NCBI RefSeq assembly: GCF_022539315.1
Contig: NC_066316.1
Span: forward strand, 5,719,501-5,783,500
Reading direction: 5' to 3'
Source of the DNA: Serinus canaria
Lineage: Eukaryota; Chordata; Aves; Passeriformes; Fringillidae
Length of the DNA stretch: 64,000 nucleotides
The notes under the pieces are model-generated. The model did not search any database and was not told the origin of the DNA. It was given only the letters and a program-made list of their open reading frames with translations. Both the position numbers and the translations under genes were made by a program. Below are positions 19,915 to 32,100 of the stretch, piece by piece. Position 1 is the stretch's first letter. Each line of letters begins with the position of its first letter.

Positions 19915-22900
19915 GGAGCATTCTCAAAGTCCAGATCATTCCCTTAAAAGAAAATCGCCCTCATCCTCCCCCAGGTACCCTGCACTGCTCATGTACAAAT
20001 TGCAAAACATTTGTGCTTCTCTGCTTCCTGCTTTGTCAGAGCACAGGGCTCTTGCCTCTGTACAAACACTAAATTTTAAGTAGATGAGGTTTTTTTATTT
20101 GCACCTGCCTGAAGTCCCATCAAACTGTGCTGTTGACTGCCTTGGGGGTTTTTCCAAGGCTGATAAGGGGTGAAGGGCAGGATCCAGCTGATGTTGGGTC
20201 CCATATAATGCTTGTAGGCAAGAAAATGTCTTCTCTGCAGACCATGACCAGCAGTACTTAGAGAAAAAAACAGAAGGAAAACAGCAGATACTCTTTAAAA
20301 AAAAATTTCTATAAGGTTTCCATCAGAGCCTCTGCAGTTGCCAACCACTAAATATTTGAGTATATTCTCTGATTTTTTTGATTCCTGTATGTCTGTGAGG
20401 AGGCAAAACTGAGCCACTTGCAAACTGATGATCAGAGGGGCCTCTCTGTGCAGCTGATACCCTCATTTTCTAGGTCAGAGAATCAGAGAAAAATTTTCTT
20501 TGTCCTTCTTTCACAGAAAAAGGTGATGCCAATGTCTATATCCTGAAGTAACAAGGCCAGCTGGTCCTGGTTGGCTCTGAGATTTCGAAACATGCAAATG
20601 AATGTTTAGCCTTAAAGAAACACAACAAAATCCCTGAGATTTGGGGGTTTAAATAAGTTACTTGTTATGAATCAGTAACAAGAGTTATACAGGAAGGGTT
20701 TGTAAGGCCTGCTGTATCTCCTCCATGGAATTAGCCTTGTTGGAGAAGCCAAATCTGAGCTGGAAACTTGGAGACAGTAGTTGTATGCAAAGAGAGGTAA
20801 GCAAAGCTAAGGAAGATCTGCTCTGTGAGGCTGATCCAGGAGATCTCTGGTTCTAATTGGTTTCTGAGTCCTTTAAATACCAACTCCTTGAGCCCTGCAG
20901 AGCATCTCTGCACTCCTTCTCTTGCAGCAGCATGAAAGCCAGCTGCTGAGGAGCTGCAGCTTCAGTTGTTCCCTTGGGGGAAAAAATAAATAATTGGCTT
21001 CAAGATCATCCAGGGGCTGCAACTTGAATCTCCTGAAGCAGCAGAGCAACTGTGGCTGTAGATAAAGTCCCCACTTGCCCACATTGGCATTTGCTGCTCC
21101 AACATGCCAGCCTAGCTCCAGGAAAGCTCAGAAAGACCCAAGAACTATCAAAAGGATGATGATACTTTCCAGTATGTGGGATTTCTTTATTTATCATCTC
21201 TGGATGAAGCCCAAGATACATTCTCAAATACACCCTCAGCAATACTCTTGGGCTTCTCCTCTTCCTTTCTGCCTTGGAGCAAAGGTTAAAGCAAAGGCCA
21301 GTTTTGCTTGTAACAGGTTTAAAAAGAAGTAGAACTCAAAGGAAGCCTCACCAGCAAGCCCTGCTTTCCTACCCAGCAGGGATGAGCCGTGTGGCAAATT
21401 GTTTCTTAAACTGAATCTCGCATTCTGTGCTCCAGCAGGAGCCAAACAAGGGGTGCTGCAATTACAACTTCATTCCCTGATCACCTGCCTCAGCATGGCA
21501 GCAATAAGCATCCACAATTTGTCACTGCATGGCCAATTAATCTTTAAACAGAAGTGGCATCTTAATTGTATCCACTAATAGTCAGCTTCAATCAAAAATC
21601 TCTGTGAGTCATTCCAGCTAGATTGGCTGGGGCTCCCAGCTCCTGCTTGTGCTGGTTAAGGGACTCAAATGAGATCATTGTGGTTTTATTTATGAACACA
21701 ATCAACAAAAGGGGTAGGAGGGGGGCCAGTGTCAGCCACATAAACGCTGGGGCATCTTTATCACTTGGCATTAAGCTGGGGAGACAGGACAGCTGGGATT
21801 TATGGGTTAGGGCATGGGGCTCCTTTTTATGGCTTTTGCATGATTTAGGCAGAGCTGGGCTTGTGGATGGAAGAACTGATGGGAGGGAGGGTCTTGGGTT
21901 TTAATTTTGCAGTTCCTGTTTATGACAGTAGTCATAAATTTCAAGGTTGTTTTGTGGTGAGGCTGCAGCTTTCAATTATTGGTGTAGAGATGCAAATGTG
22001 AGCAAGCAGAGTGAGAGCAAATCCTATTCCAAAGCAAATGTTTGGGTGTGAGAGTCTGCAAAAATTGCTCCATGAATTCTGAGTCTCTTCCCATTTTGTG
22101 GCAGACTCAGATTAAACCTGGAGGCTCTTGGGTTCAGCAACTGAGCAGAGAACTGAACAATCTCCTCTTCTCACAAGTCCTGAGGACATTCCTCTTTCAG
22201 GAGTGCTTCTGGCTCTCAAGGTGTAGCCACCCCCTCAGGGCACCTGGACAGGAACTGCCCGTGCAGGATTTGAGCTGGGGATGCACAAGGCTGGCATGGA
22301 AGCAGGATAGGGCCAGCAGAACCTTTAAGGATGAGGTGAGATTCTCCTAACCTAGAGAGGGACCTGTGCCTGCTTTTCCACCTCATTAAATCACACTGTG
22401 GATCAATAGCAGACAAATGATTCTGGTTGCCAGTGGCTAGTTTGTGAGATTTTTCTTCATTTCTGCTTCAGCTGCAGTGCTGCTCCAGAGGGAGGAGGAT
22501 GCAACTAATTTAATTTCTCTCCTGGACAATGCTTACCCAGATATGTAAACCCTGCTTGCCAGATGTGCAAACAAGGGCTTTTTGGTTAAGATCCTCCTCT
22601 CAGGAGACTTCAGCTCCTCTTGCAAACTCAAAGGCTGTACAAAGGCTTTAGAATTACTGTACCAGTGAAGAGCTTTACACGGTAACTTGAAGAGAGGGCG
22701 TGCTGGAAGAGATGGCTCAGTGAGTTAGAGCTGCTGTGTGGCACTGGGAGGCATGGGAGGAAATGGCAAGTGCTGGGGGACACAGGAAGCCTCAGCAGGA
22801 GGTGGACAAATCTCAGCTCCTAAGTCCAGCAGAAACCTTCTGTTTGTCCTTTCATGTCACAAATAAGACTTTATCACAGAGCTCTGGAACCCTCTCCCTT

Positions 22901-23430
22901 GCTGCTGTGTTGACCTCAAAGATCAGGAAAGGAAAATGTTTCTGTAGCACGCTGAAGGCTCAAGAGAAGCAGCTTCACCCTTCTGTGGGTGTGCAAACAC
23001 TGAGATGCACTGCCCTGCCTCTTCCCTGCTGGGGGTTCCTGCTGCTGCTCCTGCATGGCTGGGGAATGAAAAGCACTTTCACCAAATAAATAAATCTGCT
23101 CTGAGATTTCCTCCTTCCTCTGCCTGCCAGCATCTCTGAGGACAGGTGATGTTTAATAGCTCTGTTCTCTGCTGTTAACTTCGCTGCTGCTTTTGTGTTT
23201 TGTTTTGGGGGTTTTTTGTGTGTGTGTGAACTCCACTTTTGCTGTAAGAAACTCCTTTCCTTGCTCCTTGTTGCCCCTTGCATCTCCACTTCCTTAGAAC
23301 TGAGCACCTGTGTCCTTTCTCCCTGCTTTTTCTTCTTTCCCCTCTACTTCTGAATTGCTTGATGCCCACCCAGCTCCCAGCCCTGTGTGACCTGTCCTGG
23401 CCACAGACCTCAGCCTGTTCTCTGTCAGGT
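19915..23430. other. No gene seen
   Basis: Unique noncoding DNA. A short TG microsatellite lies at about 23,218-23,228. Frames near 21,600-21,900 and 22,040-22,420 lack recognisable domains. No repeat family was recognised, although old decayed copies would escape reading by eye. Confidence 0.5.
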
Positions 23431-23543
23431 GCCCTATCCCTGGAAACACTCCAGGCCAGGCTGCACAGGGCTCTGTCCAGCCTGATCCAGTGGAAGGGGG
23501 CTGGACTGGAGGGCCTTTAAAGGTCCATTCTATGATTCTATGG
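23431..23543 (+). mobile_element. CR1 LINE 3' end, short
   Basis: CCCTGGAAACACTCCAGGCC, then GTCCAGCCTGATCCAGTGGA, then a 3' tail ATTCTATGATTCTATGG at about 23,527-23,543. The duplicated ATTCTATG tail is the hallmark of CR1. Only about 115 bp remain. Confidence 0.93.
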
Positions 23544-25699
23544 CTGCTGGGCCCCAGACACTCAGCTCAGGGGGGTTTTACTTGCAGGACCCACAGGTTT
23601 TCAGACTTGGGGCTAAGGTTCAGCTGCTGGTGCTTTTTCAAAGCCGACTAGATGAAGGTGAGATGCTACGTACAAGGGAAATTAATTCCATTGCCTTATT
23701 CACATGTTTCTGGTGCCAGACACATCAATAGACAGAAGAAATGCTGGATAGAGACCAGAGGAGTTGTTAATTAACACATTAAAGAGATCAATTGACTGCA
23801 GGATCAGAAGTGGAGTAGGAAGTGAAACCCCCATGTAATGTGACCCTGGCTGTGCCACAGTGATTTGATTTATGCCAAGGGTAAAGGCCCAGAGGAAGCT
23901 GATGCTGCCTTGTAAACTCCTCTTCCTTTCATGTAAACTACTTCCCACAGTCTGGCACTAAAAAGATAATTTCCCTCTCTTTCTTGTCTCTTTATAATAG
24001 CATAATCTTCATGATCTCATTCCTGCCTTTGCTGTGTACTTGCTCACTGCTAAACAAATTCTGTACACGTGCCAGGCAGTATTTTGTTGACAAAAAATGA
24101 CTTTGTCACTAGAATTATGCATATGCACCTGATGAAATCCCTTCAACTGACAGAATCCTTTTAGTCACATAAATTACTCAACTAAATTACATTAGAAGGA
24201 TTAAACCAAGAATTTCATCAGACCCCTTCCTCTAAGGAAAGAATTTCATTGATCCTCTCTGAAGCTGGAGACACCTGTGCAGTCAAATGTATTTATTTGA
24301 TGTACAAGTCTGCCATGGCCTTAAGATTGCTGCAGCAGAACACAAATGCAAGGATGCATTAGATGAGCAAACTGATGTGGTGAGATCAGGACTGAAGTTT
24401 CTCTGTGAGATGTAGCACTATGGGGAACTTAGTTTTTGGATGTCAGGTCTTTGTGGTCATCACCACAAGAAGTGAGGCTTTGGTTCCTATATGACTTTCA
24501 TAATAGAAAACCTAAAATTGGCAAAAAGTTAATTTTTTCCAGATGCAGGAAGGAGAGTGCCAGTATGAAAAAAACAGAATAAGCAAATACTTCTTCATGA
24601 TCAGTTCTCCTGAATGTTTTCCTAGGCCAGGCTTAGCTGCATCTCTGTGAGTAGCTATGCTAAAGCAGAGAAATGCTCTGCTTGGCTCTTCTGCAGCACC
24701 TCTGTGTGCTCAGTGGTGGGAGAAGTTGGGTATGGAGGAAAGAAAGAAAAAATCCCATCATTTTTTGTACCCAGAGAGGTCACAGAGACTGGAAATGCTG
24801 CTTGCTTTCCTGTATGGTGATGCCTAATGATATGCTGTCATCTCTTCTGCTGTAGGAAGCCTTGATTTCCTCTCTTGGGTCTTTCTACAGCTGGATGATG
24901 GGTGAAAAGGGATCCCCAGGCATTCATCTCTGCTGGGAGCTTGCATACAGCTATCATAATTAATAATAATGACCCAAATTATTACTCCTGGCTGTGTTCT
25001 GATGGGGCTCTGAAAGCCTTTTGCACAGAGGGATAAGAACTGATCCCCTGTTCAGCCTGAGACTGTCTCATGCCAGTGTAGAGGCAATTTATTTGGAGCA
25101 TTACTGTGACTTCTTTTTCCAGAGTGCTGGGAGAAATCAAGCCATAAGGGTTATTTATATGTGTTTTACTCTTTGTGTGGATGCAGAGCTGGGATAAAGG
25201 TACCTACAAATTCATCTGGGCATTTACACCCCTTGCAGAAGTTTCTGGCTTGTGACTCACCGCTGTTACCTCTAATGAGGTGTGCTTTTTGTAGCTGTTT
25301 TTGGCTTGGAGTGGGATTTCACACAGATTCTCACTGTGGCTCTTCCCAGGGGCTCTGCTTCCATGCATGTGTTCCCTCCATGTCCTTCTGTCTGGAAAAT
25401 GTGCAGGGACTTTTCCCCACCTCTCTTCTCCATGGTGACTGAGCAGGGGATGCACTTCCATGGCCAAGGGCTGGCATGAAATTAACACTGCATTAGTTAT
25501 CTGCTCCTTCTCTGACCTGCAAGTCAGTATTTTTATAACTAAAACATTAAAAATGCCACAAAATATGTCTGTGAAATCAAAATTTTAAAAATAATTTTAA
25601 GTCTGCTATTGAATAAGGACAAGTGTGTATATGGTGTTGGAGCTGGTGCCACTTTCTGTTCAGGCAGGGTTTCTTCCCTTTGCCAGCTGATTCATCTCT
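23544..25699. other. No gene seen
   Basis: Unique AT-rich noncoding DNA. A TAATAATAATGA patch lies near 24,957-24,971. No frames or repeats of note. Confidence 0.5.
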
Positions 25700-27205
25700 A
25701 AAATAAACAACCAGTGTTAAAGTTAAAGCACATTAATATAGCTGATTTGTAAATAAAAAGGAGAGTTAGCCAGACAGAGCAGAAACATAAATACAGACCA
25801 AATGTTATAATGTAATGAGAGACGATTCTCCTGTTTAGAAAAATACTTTCCTTCCCCTGCGTGCTCATGGTAATAGAGCAGGAGGCACATGGGCTGCTGG
25901 TACAGCAGAAATGCCATTGCCTAGCACTGCAAGTGTGGAGATAAATCTGTTATTTGAATGTTCATCAATTATAAAAACCATTTGGAAGGTCCACAGCAAT
26001 CATCCACTCGAGGGGTTTTCCTGGAAACTCTTCTTGGAAAAGTTTACTTTGGTGAATTGCATTGCAAATATCCTGTCAAGCCTGGGGGAAGAGAGGGAGA
26101 AAGAAACTCAAACCTCCACTGCTTCCCCTGAAAATTACCCCAGCGTGTGGAGGTGGTTTGGGGGTTTAATAACTTGCAATAAAGAAGCAGAGAGGTTACT
26201 GGTACAGCCACATAATCTGGGGGACGTGGCTGAGTGCTGCTGCTTCCAGGCAAGGACAGCTCGTGGATGGATATTAAGACGGAGATTATTCCGTGCGATG
26301 CATTCGAGCTGCACGGGGAAGAATTAATTGACACCTAGATGTATTGGGGGTAGGGACGGTGACAACATATGATAAATGAAACACACAGCAGTGAGAGCAG
26401 ATGTATGCTGGAAGGACAGCATGATAAATGTACATCTTGATACTTACAGTGCCTGAGAAAACGCTCCCGATCTGATAGCGCTTCGGTAGCTGCAGTCGTG
26501 TTTGAGTACAGCGGGTCCTTGATTGATTTAATTAGTTCTCATTAATGGCATTGAAGATAGTTCAGCAACAAGACCCGGAGAGTTGTGCTGAAGCGTTGCA
26601 TGTTAATTGCTCCATGATTTGTGTTGTGGGACGGCTCTTTTGCATAAGTACAAATTAGGCGGTGAGTTGTTTGGAAACACTGATGCCTATCTTTGCTAGG
26701 AGCAGGGTCTGTGCTGCACGGAGCACCTTCACCATCCCAGCATGGGCTCTCTGTGTCCCAGGAAGGTTTACAGCCTCCAACAAGGCTCTGGCCGCAGCCT
26801 GCAGGGCTCCTTCCCCCGTCACTCCCCTCCCTTCTCACATGAATAGAATGAACCTTAAAAATCAATATTCTCATTAAAGCTTATAAATTATTATTTTGAT
26901 CTCCATTGACTCTGAGGAGAGAGCACGCTGGCCCAGAGAAAATTAAAATAGCCCCTAAGGCTATATCTACTCAAATTTATTTATTTTTTTAACCTTTCTC
27001 ATAATAGCATTTTCAAATTCAATTTAGTGCTCTTAAATCAACTGCAAAATGATGCTTGGTCAAACAAGCACATTTTCTTCCAATATTTGTTATTTCATAT
27101 AAGAAGCCGCTAAGCTTGATATTTCCTGACTTATGTGCGAGTTACCTGTCTCTGCCCTGGACTTCACTGCTCTTTGTAGCTCTCCATGTCTGACATGGCA
27201 TTTTC
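25700..27205. promoter_or_regulatory. Candidate conserved enhancer block
   Basis: Inferred from sequence texture. The block has no repeat signature, broken frames, and many intact CpG in an AT-rich setting (for example GGAGATTATTCCGTGCGATG near 26,280). It is dense in homeodomain, PBX/HOX and POU-like words: CTTGATTGATTTAATTAG near 26,518, TTCTCATTAATGGC near 26,536 and TTTTGCATAAGTACAAATTA near 26,638. CpG kept in AT-rich noncoding DNA often marks conserved or protected sequence. The core is about 26,150-26,700. The identity of any target gene is not visible. Confidence 0.4.
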
Positions 27206-27358
27206 CATGCTGGCTTGGTTTACAAGACAGGTGTCTGCTAGGGCAGACAGAAAAAGCCTCCCAGGGAATGGAGAATGTAAACCCCCTCCCTCTGAATTAT
27301 TAGAATCTTGACATTCAGGGGCTCTCAGGCAACGACATGGGAATAGGAATAGCAGTTC

Positions 27359-27364
27359 TTTATT
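27359..27364 (-). terminator. Polyadenylation signal of the 942-bp LTR
   Basis: AATAAA on the minus strand in the context CATTAATAAAGAACTGC, about 150 bp before the 3' LTR end. Confidence 0.65.
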
Positions 27365-27439
27365 AATGTGTGTAATAAAGCAAACAAACAACAACAGCTG
27401 TGGCATTAACAAAACCAGAATCACAGCCCCAGCCCCTCT

Positions 27440-27665
27440 CGGCTGCGGCGCTTTCCCCTCGGGTGCAGTTCTGGGCACGGCCAGCAGGGGCGCTGCTGGC
27501 TCCCGGCCGGGCAGGGCGGGTGCGCTCGTTCCCCCGCTCCTGCAGGGGGCGCTGTGGCGCGGGCTCGGCCGCGTCCCCCTCACGCGGTGATGGCGGCTCG
27601 GCCCAGACAGGGAGGGGTGGAGGAGAGGCTTTGCCTCACAAACGCCAGGGGCGGCTGATCTCGGT
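27440..27665. promoter_or_regulatory. CpG-island-like stretch inside the LTR
   Basis: About 25 CpG pairs lie in roughly 225 bp by hand count, against a background nearly free of CpG. It falls in the U3/R part of the solo LTR. It could be a young LTR not yet decayed by methylation, or a sequence kept unmethylated. Confidence 0.7.
27481..27554 (+). promoter_or_regulatory. Two CTCF-like motifs in tandem
   Basis: CCTGCAGGGGGCGCTG at 27,539-27,554 matches the CTCF core with one departure (T for A at the third base). CCAGCAGGGGCGCTG at 27,481-27,495 matches except for one missing G in the G-run. Both point the same way, 58 bp apart. Binding is inferred from the motif only. Confidence 0.45.
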
Positions 27666-28157
27666 GCCCCTAATCGGAGTCATGGAAGCAGCAGGCTGGA
27701 TACCACAGGTATGAGCAGAAATCCTGGGGTAGTGAATCCTGAGAATGTCCCAAAACTCCATGGAAAATAGTGGGAACCTGCGAGGTGTCCTGGCAGGGCA
27801 GGGGAATGAGGGGCCCAGCAGCAAAAGGAAGGTTCCCTGCTGGGTCATGGTGGGGGTGGGAGAAGGCAGCAGGGATGGAGTCTTGCAGTGGTGCCAAATC
27901 CTCTCCACAGTGCCCACAGCCTATCTCCCCTCTGGTGCTGACGGAGAACTGTCCTCAGCTCCTTCCCCCAGCCCGAATTTCCCGGTATCTCCACTCCTCC
28001 CCCCTCAGAGAAACTCCCAAAAACTAAGAGTTCTTCCCTGCCCATCTCAGGCCTCAGTTCCTATTAGCTACTCAATGGGAAGAAATTCTACAGGTTTCTA
28101 CGGGTTTCCAGAGGAAAGAACAAACAAAAAAACCCAAACCCAGCCCCCAACACATGC

Positions 28158-28779
28158 CCAAAATCCCTGTGGGGCTGAGCTCTTTGGACATGACTTTGCT
28201 CTTTGGAGATGGCAGACAGATGCATTTCCAAAGATCAAGATTAGGAGTGAGTACGCTCTGTCTTTGTAGTAAACTGATTGTAAGAGTTATTTGCTTTACT
28301 CCTGCATGGGTGAGGAAGGGAAGCAGGCTGAGGGTGAACAAGGAAGATGAAAATGTGGGATGGCCCAGTACCAGATTGGCTGGACGTGAGGAGAGCAGGA
28401 GCTGTGTGCTGTTTCCTAATCCTGCTGCACCTTGGGAGGGGAGGGGAGAAAGCTGGGGCAGAGGATGGAGGTGGTGGCATGTTCTAACTGGAGTGTAATT
28501 ACTGGGGAGTGATAAAATTACAGATTATTGCTTTTGAGTAGGTTAAACCCATTTGGGCCAGTCAAAATTCTGGTGTTGCATTTGTTTTGTAGACTTTGTT
28601 TTGGTAACCTTATGGCTGTTCAAAGGGGGATTGTTCATGGATGGTACTATTTGCTGATAAAAGAAACCACAAGAGGACATTCACTGCAGCAGGGTAATTC
28701 CCAAGCAAGGTGTCATCACCAGAGGGCTGCATCTTGGAAATCATCAAGGTTGTGTGCTTGTCCTTTAAAAGAGGGATAT
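28158..28779. other. Unassigned sequence between two LTRs
   Basis: This 0.6-kb stretch contains an open frame of 120 codons (28,528-28,890) that runs into the next LTR. I see no retroviral motif in it. It could be unique DNA or decayed internal sequence of an ERV. Confidence 0.4.
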
Positions 28780-29117
28780 TGTCACAACGGGCCTGGAGGG
28801 GTAATAATTAGCATAGACTCCCTGTATTTCAGAGGGCTGATCAGTCTATCTTTATTAAGAAACCCATTGTCTTATAGACAGAATAGGTAGACCCAATTGG
28901 TCCTCCAGTCCAAACACCATCACCATTGGCTAATTAAGAAACCACCCTTTGGTAAACAAATCTCCATAACACATTCCATATGTTCACAACAACAGGTGCA
29001 GCAAGTGAAGATAAGAATTGTTTCTCATTCTTTTCTCTGAGCTTCTCACAGACTTTTCCAGGATGATGCCTGGGAAAGTTATCTCTTTCTCTCTGCGGCC
29101 AGAGAGCTGCTGCCACA
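28780..29117 (-). mobile_element. Third-type ERV LTR ('LTR-C')
   Basis: On the minus strand it begins TGTGGCAGCAGCTCTCTGG and ends CGTTGTGACA. It includes ATGGAGATTTGTTTACCAA and AGCCAATGGTGATGG (a CCAAT box), with AATAAAGATAGACTGATC near the end. The wording resembles a common songbird LTR. Its AATAAA is on the minus strand near 28,851-28,856. No target duplication was found (GGATAT on the left, GAGGAG on the right), so an end may be truncated or rearranged. Confidence 0.72.
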
Positions 29118-32100
29118 GAGGAGCAGAGCTTTATTCTGGTCTCCAGAATGGTTTAAAAGAATGGGAATTAAGAAATCTGTCTTGACTGCCATTTCTATGT
29201 GAAAACTAACATAGCAGGTCTGTGCATGTCACTTCACCTCCATTCTTTCTTCAGGAGCCATAATGCTCAATAGCATCGCAGGGAGATCTAATTTGACAAG
29301 TGAAAGGCTGCCTTAGACTCCAGCTCTGGCAGCCAAAGACTACAAAACCTCTGTCTGAGCTTTTGAGTCCCTTGATGTGCCTTGCAGTGAGCCAGAGAAG
29401 AGCAGAAAGATGTGCCTGCCTCTGCCAGTGCTCCCTGACTGCAGAGGCACTGTGAGATGGTCCTTTCCCAAAGGCCAGAAAGAACCCAAAACCACTTTTT
29501 GTGGACAAGGATTCAATCCCAGTTGTGAGCACTGGCAGAAATACATGTTCTGGCTGGAGTCCTCTGGATGAAGCCCAGAGATGTTGGATGCTGGATTTCA
29601 GTGCTGAGAGGGGACATGCCTTTTGGAAGCATTTAAAGATAACATCCTCCACAGCTGTGGTTTCAAGCAGTCCAGCCTTGGGGTGTGTGGGAGCTGCTTG
29701 CAGGCTGAGTTCAGTGTCCCTTGCCCACACTGGGTGTGCTGAGTGCCCACACTCTCTGCCTGCACTGAGTGTGCCCCCCAAGGGACAGAAATAAATCACA
29801 GGCAGCTTCTCACCTCCAACCCCAGGGCAGCATCACGTGCACGGACGTGGGAATGGTTTGTGTAGAAGAATTAACTGTACAGCTGTTCAGACTCATGAGG
29901 GCCACTTCAGAAATTAAAGGCACTGTTCAGGAGCTGGCTCAGCTGTCTCCTGGCAAATCTGTTCCCAATGAATAGCGTGTGCTGTTGGATAACTGTAGGA
30001 AAATGCAGGCTGTGCTTCCCAAAATAACTGGTTTTCTCCACCTTTGTTCTTTTTTCCCACCTTTCTTCCACACCTGATGCTGTGCTCAGAAGTGGTGGCA
30101 GAAACAAGGTGTGTGCACTGATGTATGCTCTCCATGTTCTTGGCCAGCTGGGGCTTTCTGGACTGGAGGCTGCATCGTGTTCAAGTCTCACCTGTTTTGT
30201 GTTCTCAGTTCCTACTTTTATCATGGGAAGTCTTTTTTACACTGTGAGAAAGTGGCTTGTGTGGTCACCTTGAAAAAGTTATTAGGGCTAAGCCAGGAAT
30301 TCTGGGCTGCAGTGACAGGGCTGGTTGTTTGGCTTGTACCTGCCCAGACCCAAAGGGACACCATTGGACAGGGTTTGGGAGGAGTACTGGCTGCTGCCCC
30401 CATGGGGCTCTGAGAGTGTAGCAATTTCAGAAGAGGCATAAAACAGCATTTGTCTTGGTGGCAGAGAGGAATCAGGCTCTGTATTTATGGATGCAGTGGG
30501 AAGCAGTTGCATCATCTGTAAGTTATACCTTTTGATTAGACAGGTCACTGAACTCATTTAACCTGTAGCTTTGGCAATGTGATTGCATCAAGAGAGGGCT
30601 GAGAAAAGAATTTCTCTCCTTGAAGGAAATCATAGATGTTGACCTTCTCTTTTGCCCTGGAGGAAGGCAAAGAATGATTAAAATGAAGAGGTTTTGCAAA
30701 GGCAAAACTCACAGTGTTTTTCATTTACTGTAGCTCTTTTACTCCATCAGGTCATATTGATGTTAAGATTAAAGTGACTCCAATAAAATACATTCCACAA
30801 TTATTTCCCAGAAGTTATTTCTGTTGAGTGCAATTTCCCAGATGGGAAGCCCATGTGACTGGGAAACTTCCCAGTAGCACTAGAGACCAACAGGTTTTCT
30901 GTGCTGGGAAGGACAGTGAAGCCCCAGCACTGTCTTGCAATTTGTCAGTACCTGTGGCTGACATTACAGCCATGCTAGGCAGCATTCCTACCTAGCCATG
31001 AGCTGGGATCAGCTGAGTTTTGGGACAGGGAGGATAATTGATCAGCAGGAACAAGAAATCTCTCCCCTTTGAAATAGCAAAAGACTAAATGCTTGGTATT
31101 GTTAGGAGATTTTTGTATGTTTTTCCTAATGGGACCTTTTTTTTTGTGCAAAACAGCAGGATTCCTGCCCAAAATCCACTCTGAAACCAACAGGGAACTT
31201 TCTGAGTAGCACAGCTGAGCTTCCTGAGGTGTAACCCTTTCTCAAAGAATTATTTTCTAAAGTACAGTCCCTCGGTTTATAGATTTGATGAGAAGATAAC
31301 ACAGTGCAGAAGGCTGCTTTACAGCCCTTGCCCTCTCTATGAATGCTGTGCTTTTCCTGAAATTGTCTCCAGCCCTGTATCAATTCTATAGAGAACTTGT
31401 TTTAATAATAACTAGTCTAAAGAAATAAATTTCATTATCTAAGAATAAAAGGGACCCTGGCTTTTAAAATATACAGCCTGCCCATGTGACGCACAGCCAC
31501 CCTCTTTGAGCAGGAAGGGTGGGAATCCTGCACCTCCTGACTTGAAGGGGTGTGAGGAAGACCTTGGCCTTTAATCCTGTTCAAAGACTTGTATTAAAAG
31601 CCCACCCTTGAGGTTCTCAACTCAGCAAAATTCTTTGTTGCTGTTGAAGAGGGAAGAGTTGCTCATCACTTTGTCACCTGTATCTTGGGAGTTACTGGTA
31701 GTTTTCATTAAACTAAGATTTAGAATAAGCAAGTTGCAGTTGTCCAACCATAAATATCAAATAGATGTTGTTTGAGAACTGATACCATATTTTTGGGCAG
31801 GATAGCTGAAATAAATTTATTTTTGAAAAGAGTACTTGTAATTTGATAGAAATTCAGTGTACAAACTAGCCTGGGTGAATGGTGCTTTTTGACTGAATAA
31901 GTAAAACCCTTTGGCTGTCTACAGACAGAACCTTAAACGAACCCTGTTTGAGTAAAAATCCTTCATTTCCATTATTATGCAGGAAAACCTCAGGGGACCA
32001 AAGATTTATATGTCTGTCTTAGCCTGCTTTCTACTGTGAATAGGAAGGTCATATCTGCAGCATGATCTATCCTTTAAAAGATGTCAGAACTTTCCCTGCC

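Larger units (their letters stand above)
27211..28152 (-). mobile_element. 942-bp solo LTR, ERVL-like, with CpG-rich U3/R
   Basis: Read on the minus strand, it starts TGTTGGGGGCTGGG and ends AAACCAAGCCA, with a perfect 5-bp duplication outside. AATAAAG lies on the minus strand at 27,359-27,364. It is followed by GAACTGCTATTCCTATTCCC and a U5-like end with GAGGGAGGGGGTTTACATTC, wording I associate with an avian ERV LTR. A CpG-rich core lies at about 27,440-27,660. No viral genes remain, so it is a solo LTR. Frames of 70-174 codons crossing it are not viral proteins. It begins directly after the candidate enhancer block. Confidence 0.87.
27206..28157. repeat. 5-bp target-site duplication CATGC around a solo LTR
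   Basis: CATGC at 27,206-27,210 and again at 28,153-28,157 brackets an element with TG...CA ends. This defines both boundaries of the insertion exactly. Confidence 0.85.

Noticed and set aside
27164..27583. CpG-island promoter of a host gene, with the 139-codon minus-strand frame as its product
   Set aside because: The CpG-rich stretch lies inside a 942-bp element with TG...CA ends and a CATGC duplication. The frame crosses the LTR polyadenylation region.
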